From assembly GCA_032123435.1 (NCBI GenBank), contig JAQBFJ010000166.1:1-5130 (forward strand): a stretch of 5,130 bases of DNA. Reading direction: 5' to 3'. Made by a program: the position numbers and the translations under genes. This DNA comes from JAQBFJ01 sp032123435 (GTDB taxonomy: Bacteria > Verrucomicrobiota > Kiritimatiellia > UBA8416 > JAQBFJ01). Positions 1 through 5,130 of this stretch are shown here, in pieces; positions within the stretch are counted from its first letter, which is position 1, and each line of letters opens with the position of its first letter. The notes beneath the pieces are model-generated. The model saw only the letters and a program-made list of their open reading frames with translations, was not told the origin of the DNA and did not search any database.

Positions 1-2100
1 CAGGAGACGATAAGGAGCAGGGAGGAGGCAGTCCGGCGGCTGAGCGAAGCGAGTGAACAGCTTGAGGAAGAGAAAAAGCTTCGAACCGGAACGATGGCGA
101 CGAACGAAAAGAAGGAAGCAGAACTTAATAAACAGCTGAAAGATGTTATCAAACGTGCTGAGATGGCGGAAGGTGAAGCGAACAGGATGGAACAGCAGTT
201 GGCCAGTGAGAAAAAAGCGGTATTAGCGGTTAATCAGGAGAGCACGGTAAAGATAAATGGACTGGAGAAACGCATCAGTGAACTGCAGGCTGAGAGAAAG
301 CTTCAAACCGAAACGTTGACGATGAGCAAAAAGAAGGAATCGGAACTTAATGAACTGCTAAAGGATATTGTTAAACGAGTAGAGATGGCGGAAGGTGAGG
401 CGAACAGGGTGGAACAGCAGTTGGCCAGTGAGAAGAAAGCGGCATTAGCGGTCAATCAGGAAAGCACGGTAAAGATAAATGAACTAGAGAAGCGCATCAG
501 TGAACTGCAGGCTGATAAAAAGAAGGAAGAAGAGCAAAAGAAGCAGAATGAACAGATCCTGCAGGCTGAGAGAAAGAAGGAAGAAGAACTTCAGAAGCGG
601 GTTGAATTGCTTGAGAATGATAAGAAAGGCTATGAAAACCAAGAAGCCGAATGGCTTAAAAGGCAAAAGGATCTGAGTAAGAAGCTGGAAACACTGGATG
701 CCGAGAGAACGCGGTTGGCTCAATGTGCAACTGTTTTTGAAAAGGGAATGAAGGAAGAAAGATCGGTGCGAGTCAGCGCTGAGTCTGACTGGATATTGAA
801 GGAGGACCAGTTGACTAATGAGGTGACAAGACTGCGGGCGGAGCTTGACGGAGCCGGTACGGTTTTGAATAAGGCAAAGGAAGATTTCATGCTGGAACAT
901 GAAACGGGCAGGCAGAGAGAGAAAATCCTGGCGGAAAAAGAAATGGAACTCAACCGGCAGGTCAAAGAGCTGGAAAAAGAAAGCAAGTTGGCATCAGGTG
1001 ATCTTGCTGATGCGTTGAAGAAAATGGAAGATCAGAAACTTCATTATGAATCTATGCTGGGTAAAAGCCGGGCAGAGGAGAAGAAGCTGAGAGATGATGT
1101 TGAGCACCTGAATACACAGATGACCGTTACCGGCGAAACAAAGAAACAGTTTGAAGAGGAAGTAGAAAGGTATAAGTCTTTAGAGGCGGAGCAGAACTCT
1201 AAGCAGAGCAAGCTGGAACAGTCTTTAGAGAAGCTGAAAAAGGACATGGAAGAAAAGTCGGTATTGCTGGATGAGACACATGTGGTACTGGAGAAGGAAA
1301 AGGGACTGCGTGTCAATATTGATAAGAACAGAAAAGAAAGGGAGGAAGCACTTGTTCAGAAGGTGAAGAAGCTGGGAGCGGAAAACGATAACAAATTGGA
1401 GCTATTGGCAAAGGCGAAAGCGGAGTTGGCTGAGGAACGGGAGAAATACAAGGCTCTGGAAGAAGCCGGCAGTAAAAAGGGAACAGAGATCAGTAAACAA
1501 ATGGAAGTATCAGATAAATCTGCAGATGTTCAGTGGTATTTAAGGACGGAAGACAAGGCGGTTTACGGACCTGTAGTGATAAAGGATCTTTGTGAATGGT
1601 CTGAACAGCGTCGTATTGGGCCGGAACATGAATTGTCGAAGGATAAGAAAAGCTGGGTGCCGGCGTCTGAAGTTTCGGAACTGGGCATGGAATGGATGGT
1701 TGATTTTGCTGATGGTACTGAATATGGGCCTATCAATCTTTGCGCGATACGTGAATTCATGAGTGAAGGCATGGTGTTGCCTGACGCCAAGATCACCAAC
1801 AACAAGACAAAGATTACACTTTCAGGTGAAAGCATTTTATCTTCTCAATGGACGGCGATCATGAAAGATCTGCATGACAGCCGGCTGGAAAACCAGAACA
1901 TAATGATGGAGCTGGACCGGTTACGGCAAGAGAACGAGGTCCTGCTTAAACAACTGGAAGAAGCCAGGCAGAACCTTGATATATCAGGCGGCCAGAATCA
2001 GGATGCGGCATTACCGCCCAAAGCGATAAGGCAAAGGCTCAGTGGCAGTATGGGACCTCCTGAAACTGCAGGAATCATGATTAACAAAAAAGAAAAATGA
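1..2100 (+). CDS. Long coiled-coil protein with two C-terminal GYF-like domains (5'-partial)
   Basis: The frame is open from base 1, so the gene begins upstream; 699 residues are visible. The Met at base 94 is only the first internal Met and is used here as residue 1. Residues before about 475 are Lys/Glu/Gln/Leu-rich heptad-like sequence with almost no Pro, Gly or aromatic residues, typical of a long alpha-helical coiled coil. A first GYF_2-like module covers about 480-530: W481-Y482-L, then Y491-G492-P493, then W521-V-P-A. A second, more diverged copy covers about 534-585: W534, then Y544-G545-P546, without the closing W-x-P. Residues ~586-630 return to coiled coil (E-L-D-R-L-R-Q-E-N-E-V-L-L), before a basic, Pro-containing tail. 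GYF-type domains usually bind proline-rich peptides, so a scaffold or structural role is inferred; the partner is unknown. No membrane segment is visible, but the N-terminus is missing. No ATPase motif is seen, so an SMC or Rad50 assignment is not supported. Confidence 0.9.
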   Translation, partial: QETIRSREEAVRRLSEASEQLEEEKKLRTGTMATNEKKEAELNKQLKDVIKRAEMAEGEANRMEQQLASEKKAVLAVNQESTVKINGLEKRISELQAERKLQTETLTMSKKKESELNELLKDIVKRVEMAEGEANRVEQQLASEKKAALAVNQESTVKINELEKRISELQADKKKEEEQKKQNEQILQAERKKEEELQKRVELLENDKKGYENQEAEWLKRQKDLSKKLETLDAERTRLAQCATVFEKGMKEERSVRVSAESDWILKEDQLTNEVTRLRAELDGAGTVLNKAKEDFMLEHETGRQREKILAEKEMELNRQVKELEKESKLASGDLADALKKMEDQKLHYESMLGKSRAEEKKLRDDVEHLNTQMTVTGETKKQFEEEVERYKSLEAEQNSKQSKLEQSLEKLKKDMEEKSVLLDETHVVLEKEKGLRVNIDKNRKEREEALVQKVKKLGAENDNKLELLAKAKAELAEEREKYKALEEAGSKKGTEISKQMEVSDKSADVQWYLRTEDKAVYGPVVIKDLCEWSEQRRIGPEHELSKDKKSWVPASEVSELGMEWMVDFADGTEYGPINLCAIREFMSEGMVLPDAKITNNKTKITLSGESILSSQWTAIMKDLHDSRLENQNIMMELDRLRQENEVLLKQLEEARQNLDISGGQNQDAALPPKAIRQRLSGSMGPPETAGIMINKKEK
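76..519 (+). repeat. Two-copy 222-bp in-frame tandem repeat within the coiled-coil gene
   Basis: Unit 1 (about 76-297) and unit 2 (about 298-519) are in register at exactly 222 bp, or 74 codons. For example, AAGCTTC starts at 76 and 298, AGATGGCGGAAGGTGA at 161 and 383, and GAACTGCAGGCTGA at 280 and 502. The middle of the unit (EMAEGEANR, EQQLASEKKA, LAVNQESTVKIN) is almost unchanged in protein, while the first ~30 codons have diverged more. A short third echo, CTGCAGGCTGAGAGAAAG, lies near 559-576. Because 74 is not a multiple of 7, each added unit shifts the heptad phase unless a stutter compensates. This is a gene-internal duplication; no mobile-element features are associated with it. Confidence 0.92.
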
Positions 2101-2210
2101 AACTAACTAAGATTACTCTACATGCCGGATTCCAGATTGCACCGGTTGATCCACGCATTTTTGGCGGCTTTCTAGAACACAAATTAAACACAAACATGGG
2201 TCAGGCATGA
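2097..2210 (+). pseudogene. N-terminal stub of a GH51 alpha-L-arabinofuranosidase
   Basis: The ATG at 2097 overlaps the TGA of the coiled-coil gene (ATGA), and the frame runs 37 codons to TGA at 2208-2210. The first 28 residues are MKLTKITLHAGF, then QIAPVDPRIFGGFLEH. They match the usual start of GH51 arabinofuranosidases: a beta strand with the pattern 'I-T-(L/V)', then 'I-x-x-(V/I)-(D/N)-x-x-(I/L)-(F/Y)-G-x-F-x-E-H', which normally continues 'LGR-x-(V/I)-Y-x-G'. Here the sequence after E-H becomes KLNTNMGQA and stops. A complete enzyme is about 500 residues, with its catalytic glutamates far downstream, so this stub cannot be active. GH51 enzymes release terminal arabinofuranose from arabinan or arabinoxylan. 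No continuation appears in any frame before the next gene, which fits a deletion rather than a point frameshift. No good Shine-Dalgarno sequence precedes the ATG; translational coupling to the upstream gene is possible. The family call is from recalled motif similarity, not a search. Confidence 0.72.
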
Positions 2211-2290
2211 ATAAAAGGAAACATAGCTGACAAGACAAATCCAGCGTATGCGTTAAAGCGTATTGCTGATTGAGACATTGGCCGATAAAA
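2181..2290 (+). other. Unexplained AT-rich spacer between the GH51 stub and the URO-D-like gene
   Basis: This is the stretch from the point where GH51 similarity ends to the ATG of the next gene. All three forward frames carry stop codons (for example TGA at 2208 and 2267). One frame contains a protein-like run, about KTNPAYALKRIAD, encoded at roughly 2229-2266, but it is stop-bounded and I cannot assign it. There is a direct heptamer, AGCGTAT, at 2243-2249 and 2257-2263, spaced 14 bp start to start. No convincing -35/-10 pair, terminator hairpin or insertion-sequence end is visible. It may be the scar of the event that removed most of the GH51 gene. Confidence 0.45.
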
Positions 2291-3337
2291 ATGACATCAC
2301 GAGAACGAGTGCTGGCGGCAATTGCACACAAGCCCACGGATCGGGCTCCGGCCGATTATGGAGCGCATCAGGTGGTGACAGACGGGCTCATTCAGAAACT
2401 CGGTGTCGCAGACACCGAAGAACTCCTTCAGGCGCTTGGTGTGGATATGCGGCGCATTGGGTTCGACTACGGACAGCCCGATACGGGCCCTGATTCAGAC
2501 GGATACATGCGAACCATGTGGGGCGCAAGATACCGGAAGAATGATTCGGGTGCCGAACAACCGGACTATATTTCGCCGTTTACAGAAGAAACCACCGTTG
2601 ACGACGTCAAGGCTCACACATGGCCTGACCCGGCAGTGCTTGACTACTCTCAGGTTGCTGAACAATGTCGGCAGTACCATAGCAAGTACGCCACATTTGG
2701 CGCTCCGTGGAGTCCTTTCTTCCATGAAGTTGGTTGGCTGATCGGGCAGGAAGATTTCATGATCTGGATGCACACCAAACCCGATGTGGTGCATGCCATT
2801 ATTCATCATGTTGTGGATTACGAAATTGAGGCAACTCGTCGTTTTCTGGAAGCCACGGACGGCATGCTTGACATCACCTATTTCGGGAACGACTTTGGAA
2901 CACAGCGCGGCTTGTTCATTTCACCTCAAATGTGGCAAGAGTTCATCCGCAAACCACTTAAGCGTTATTTTGACGTATCCCATGACTATGGATGCAAGGT
3001 CATGAAGCACTCCTGCGGCAGTATTCGGGACATCATTCCATGCCTCATTGCGGATGGGGTGGATATCCTTGATCCCATCCAGGTGGCGGCATACGGAATG
3101 GATCTCGCGGGATTAGTCAGGGACTTCGGTGCTGATCTCTGTTTTCATGGCGGGGTAGACACTCAAAGAACGCTTCCATTCGGATCGACAGAGGATGTCA
3201 GGGCCGAGGTCCGATCATATCTTGCTCTCACGAAGAAAACGGGCGGATATATTCTGTGCGGAAGCCAGGAGTTTATTGAGGACATTCCTCTGGATAATAT
3301 TCTGGCCATGTACAATGAGAATCAGAAGGGTACTTAA
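2291..3337 (+). CDS. Uroporphyrinogen decarboxylase (URO-D) superfamily protein, MtaA-like
   Basis: This 348-residue protein opens with MTSRERVLAAIAHKPTDRAP, the standard start of the URO-D-like family common in anaerobes. That is why I chose ATG 2291 over an in-frame TTG at 2270, which would add seven atypical residues. Other family landmarks are G-x-P-x-x-x-F (~138-144), a GNDFGTQ-type segment with S-P-x-x-W-x-x-F-x-x-P (~199-221), K-H-S-C-G-S (H240, C242), the GVDILDP segment (~256-262), F-H-G-G-V-D-T-Q (~283-290) and G-G-Y-I-L (~318-322). The length is normal and the frame is intact. In corrinoid methyltransferases such as MtaA and MtbA, His-x-Cys plus a distal Cys bind zinc and activate a thiol. 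Here H240/C242 are present, and C323 lies near but not obviously at the usual third-ligand position. The N-terminal Arg pattern and lack of haem-gene neighbours argue against a haem-biosynthesis HemE. A cytoplasmic methyl-transfer role is inferred and the substrate is unknown. No Shine-Dalgarno sequence precedes either candidate start. Confidence 0.88.
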   Translation: MTSRERVLAAIAHKPTDRAPADYGAHQVVTDGLIQKLGVADTEELLQALGVDMRRIGFDYGQPDTGPDSDGYMRTMWGARYRKNDSGAEQPDYISPFTEETTVDDVKAHTWPDPAVLDYSQVAEQCRQYHSKYATFGAPWSPFFHEVGWLIGQEDFMIWMHTKPDVVHAIIHHVVDYEIEATRRFLEATDGMLDITYFGNDFGTQRGLFISPQMWQEFIRKPLKRYFDVSHDYGCKVMKHSCGSIRDIIPCLIADGVDILDPIQVAAYGMDLAGLVRDFGADLCFHGGVDTQRTLPFGSTEDVRAEVRSYLALTKKTGGYILCGSQEFIEDIPLDNILAMYNENQKGT

Positions 3338-3359
3338 CTTGGATATTGTAATATTCGGG

Positions 3360-4940
3360 TTAATCATCGCAAAGAGCATGAAGCAGTGCTTTGCGTGCAG
3401 TGCGAAATGTGCGCACGTTCTTCGTGTACTTATCAAAACCACGAATCGCCTTGCGAATGACTTTACACGCCGTTTTCTCATCCTGCATACGCAGTATTCG
3501 CAACAGTTCGTAGTCTTCAAATCCTTCTCTTTGCGCTTCCAGCCGTAAGCTGGACCACGGTCCATCTGTTCCTGGATACACAACATGAGTATCTCCGGCC
3601 GGCAGGAAGCTGTCTCCGCCAGGCGCCATTGGCGTAACGCTTTTATGGAAAGGATCCTGATCGGGCACGTAATGATTTAATCCCCAATGAAGAAAACCAT
3701 CCAGGCCAAACAATGCCGCACCCCATCCCAGAAGAGCTGGTCTCAGCAATTCCATATCCAACAGCCGATTAAGCCATGGTCCACCCGGGGCAAGACATGT
3801 ATAGAACCATACTTTATCCCCAACAGCCTGCTGGTCTTCGAAATGTTTGCGGTGCTCCTGATAATCCTGTGCTTGCGGACACCAGATATCAACCGAACCA
3901 ACAATTTCCGGTTCCATGGTGGCATCAAGAACAGGCAATCCCGGCATGTGACGTCGCACCATTCCTGCAAGAATTCTGTAATCTGTGGCATTCTCTTTTA
4001 TAGGTTCATCAGTTACATGCTGAATCCATCGCTTCTGCCACTTATTTTTCTCTACCTCCTCCATAAGCTGGCCGGCAATGCAGGCCAGGTCAGCGTTGCC
4101 TTCAGCCGAAGTGGCGCGTGTGCCGGTTAATCCGATATTAAATGTCGGAGCCTTCCATTCGTTTCTTCCTGCAACGTGACCACCTTCTATAAAGTAAAGA
4201 CCGGCATCAGTGAATACCTTGACAAGCCGGCGTAGACGTTTTCGATCCAAAACAGGCACCTTGGATTTCATCGTAAAAACATCAGCAAGCGGTATTAAAA
4301 ACATATTTTGACGCGCATGTGCCATCAGGTCGGCATAATTTCGGATCATCTGCCAGTGATCTTCGCTCCACGGCTTCAGTCCATGTCGCTGCGCCATATT
4401 GTTTAAGTTGAACCAGTTCGTGTAAGAAAAACTTTTTCTGCCTATAGGAGGAATAACAGCTTTGTGAACGTTCAGCGTGAAATAAAGATTCTTTACCTGT
4501 TTTCCATGCCGAATCCGTAACGTGTATTTCCTTAGGCCCGTCTTCTCATTTCGCCCTACAGGTATGTGCAGTCTAAGCGCCATGATAGATGAAGATACAT
4601 CAACAACATGACTCACAGGCGCTACGACATCACAAACTCTAAAAGGAGCGCGGCGACTTACAAACGGATTGCATTCGCCTTTTTTCTCAATTCGCTCGAC
4701 GGGCCCCGTATTAGCTTCTACCGGCACATCGATCAGCCGAAACCATGTTGCGCGAACAGGCCCTTTGTTGCGCAGAACGGATAAGCGTACAGGTTCTCCT
4801 TCCGTCAAACCATTGAACAGGATATGCACACTGCCTGTTCCGCCACGGGCCACATCAATAGTCATTGAACAACATGGTCGTGCCGCTACAATCGAATCGG
4901 AATACGGAAACTCTAATGCATCCTGTAATTCAACTTTCAT
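3360..4940 (-). CDS. GH123-like (DUF4091) glycoside hydrolase, intracellular
   Basis: This 526-residue protein reads from the ATG at 4940 down to TAA at 3362-3360. An ATG-ATG pair at 4943/4940 sits just after AAAGGAGGA; 4940 gives the better 7-nt spacing. An earlier in-frame ATG at 4967 lies upstream of that site and is unlikely. Residues ~1-160 look like a beta-rich accessory domain. The catalytic-type region starts around 'SYTNWFNLNNMAQRHGLKPW' (172-191) and includes H-V-T-D311-E312-P, V-D-I-W-C-P (~350-355), W-F-Y-T-C (~378-382), L-H-W-G-L (417-421) and the closing R-E-G-F-E-D-Y-E-L-L (471-480), as in DUF4091 proteins. In characterised GH123 beta-N-acetylgalactosaminidases an adjacent Asp-Glu pair performs substrate-assisted catalysis; D311-E312 is the obvious counterpart. 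GalNAc specificity is not established for most family members. The N-terminus MKVELQDALEF has no signal peptide, so it probably acts on imported oligosaccharides. It converges on the URO-D-like gene with a 22-bp gap. Confidence 0.87.
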   Translation of the reverse strand: MKVELQDALEFPYSDSIVAARPCCSMTIDVARGGTGSVHILFNGLTEGEPVRLSVLRNKGPVRATWFRLIDVPVEANTGPVERIEKKGECNPFVSRRAPFRVCDVVAPVSHVVDVSSSIMALRLHIPVGRNEKTGLRKYTLRIRHGKQVKNLYFTLNVHKAVIPPIGRKSFSYTNWFNLNNMAQRHGLKPWSEDHWQMIRNYADLMAHARQNMFLIPLADVFTMKSKVPVLDRKRLRRLVKVFTDAGLYFIEGGHVAGRNEWKAPTFNIGLTGTRATSAEGNADLACIAGQLMEEVEKNKWQKRWIQHVTDEPIKENATDYRILAGMVRRHMPGLPVLDATMEPEIVGSVDIWCPQAQDYQEHRKHFEDQQAVGDKVWFYTCLAPGGPWLNRLLDMELLRPALLGWGAALFGLDGFLHWGLNHYVPDQDPFHKSVTPMAPGGDSFLPAGDTHVVYPGTDGPWSSLRLEAQREGFEDYELLRILRMQDEKTACKVIRKAIRGFDKYTKNVRTFRTARKALLHALCDD

Positions 4941-4946
4941 CATGGT

Positions 4947-4955
4947 TCCTCCTTT
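4947..4955 (-). promoter_or_regulatory. Strong ribosome-binding site of the GH123-like gene
   Basis: The minus strand reads AAAGGAGGA here, a near-perfect Shine-Dalgarno sequence. GGAGG ends 4 nt before the ATG at 4943 and 7 nt before the ATG at 4940, so it decides the start in favour of 4940 (or 4943) and against 4967. It also shows that this genome uses canonical Shine-Dalgarno sites, which makes their absence before the URO-D-like gene notable. Confidence 0.88.
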
Positions 4956-5023
4956 ACATACAAACATTTCTCAACACGAATAAACGCCAGACTATGATCA
5001 ATAATCCAAGTCGTATTCTCCCG

Positions 5024-5119
5024 TTATTTCTTGAAACCATGCTGAGCCAGGAAATAAATTCCTATGAGGGTATCCAGTTGATAGTATGCGCCGGGATCCG
5101 CGTCGTACCGCACGATCAG
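5024..5119 (-). pseudogene. C-terminal fragment of an unidentified minus-strand gene
   Basis: Reading the minus strand from the right edge, a frame ending at TAA (5026-5024) encodes about 31 residues, including YDADPGAYYQLDTLIGIYFL followed by AQHGFKK. The composition and codon choice look like a genuine protein C-terminus. It lies on the same strand as the GH123-like gene, 83 nt upstream of its start, as the preceding gene of an operon would. However, the same frame has a TAA at 5122-5120. Just before it, the neighbouring frame reads RPITDR, which would join smoothly if one base were gained or lost near 5113. So it is either a frameshifted or decayed gene, a sequencing error, or a chance open stretch. 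I do not recognise the family, and most of it would lie beyond the window. Confidence 0.35.
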
Positions 5120-5130
5120 TTATAGGCCGT

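Noticed and set aside
484..900. Minus-strand open frame rich in Leu/Phe, resembling a hydrophobic protein
   Set aside because: It is the antisense of Lys/Glu-rich coiled-coil codons (CTT/TTC from AAG/GAA), a known artefact; the plus-strand reading explains it fully.
94..1530. SMC/Rad50-type ATPase
   Set aside because: The long coiled coil resembles one superficially, but no Walker A, signature or Walker B motif is visible and the C-terminus carries GYF-like modules instead of an ATPase head.
2243..2263. Paired AGCGTAT heptamers as an operator or iteron
   Set aside because: There are only two copies, with no regulator gene nearby and no core promoter between or beside them; chance is a sufficient explanation.
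2113..2337. Cys-rich minus-strand frame of 74 codons across the GH51 stub and spacer
   Set aside because: It overlaps the supported GH51 stub and the URO-D-like start, has no ribosome-binding site, and its odd composition suggests a chance frame.
2291..3337. Genuine HemE uroporphyrinogen decarboxylase of haem synthesis
   Set aside because: The His-x-Cys motif, the opening 'MTSRERVLAAIAHKPTDR' and the absence of haem genes fit the MtaA-like/URO-D-like paralogue group better.
3343..3354. Inverted repeat ATATT-GT-AATAT in the 22-bp gap between the convergent genes, as a shared terminator
   Set aside because: The stem is only 5 AT pairs with a 2-nt loop and no adjacent T-run, so it is too weak to call an intrinsic terminator.
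3687..4130. Plus-strand open frame of 147 codons opposite the GH123-like gene
   Set aside because: It lies entirely antisense to a well-supported conserved catalytic region, has no ribosome-binding site I can see and no recognisable motif.

Overview
The window looks like chromosomal DNA from a saccharolytic bacterium, most likely of the PVC group (Lentisphaerota, Kiritimatiellota or Planctomycetota). This is inferred from the gene mix, not from a marker gene. The mix is a GYF_2-type domain on a long coiled-coil protein, a non-haem member of the uroporphyrinogen decarboxylase (URO-D/MtaA-like) superfamily, a GH123/DUF4091-type glycoside hydrolase, and the start of a GH51 arabinofuranosidase. 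No RNA gene, CRISPR array or complete mobile element is visible.

Layout. Bases 1-2100 (+) are the 3' part of a very Lys/Glu-rich coiled-coil gene whose start lies outside the window. It contains a 222-bp tandem duplication (about 76-519) and ends in two GYF-like modules followed by a short terminal coiled coil. Its stop codon overlaps, as ATGA, the start of a 37-codon frame (2097-2210). The first 28 codons of that frame read as the N-terminus of a GH51 alpha-L-arabinofuranosidase; the match then ends abruptly, so the rest of the gene is missing. Bases 2181-2290 are unexplained spacer. Bases 2291-3337 (+) encode a full-length URO-D-superfamily protein. It converges, with a 22-bp gap, on a minus-strand GH123-like gene (3360-4940) that has an excellent Shine-Dalgarno sequence. 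Upstream of that gene, on the same strand, the last ~30 codons of another frame (5024-5119) look like a protein C-terminus, but a stop codon interrupts the frame just before the window edge.

How the parts relate. The GH51 stub, the GH123-like enzyme and the URO-D-like protein suggest a glycan-catabolism neighbourhood that has been rearranged. The clearest anomaly is the GH51 gene cut off after its 'FGGFLEH' motif, followed by ~110 bp of unrelated sequence and then an intact URO-D-like gene with no recognisable ribosome-binding site. This looks like a deletion or rearrangement scar. I did not find a convincing new multi-gene system. The most useful leads are the truncated GH51 gene, the tandem-GYF coiled-coil protein, and the altered third metal-ligand region of the URO-D-like protein.
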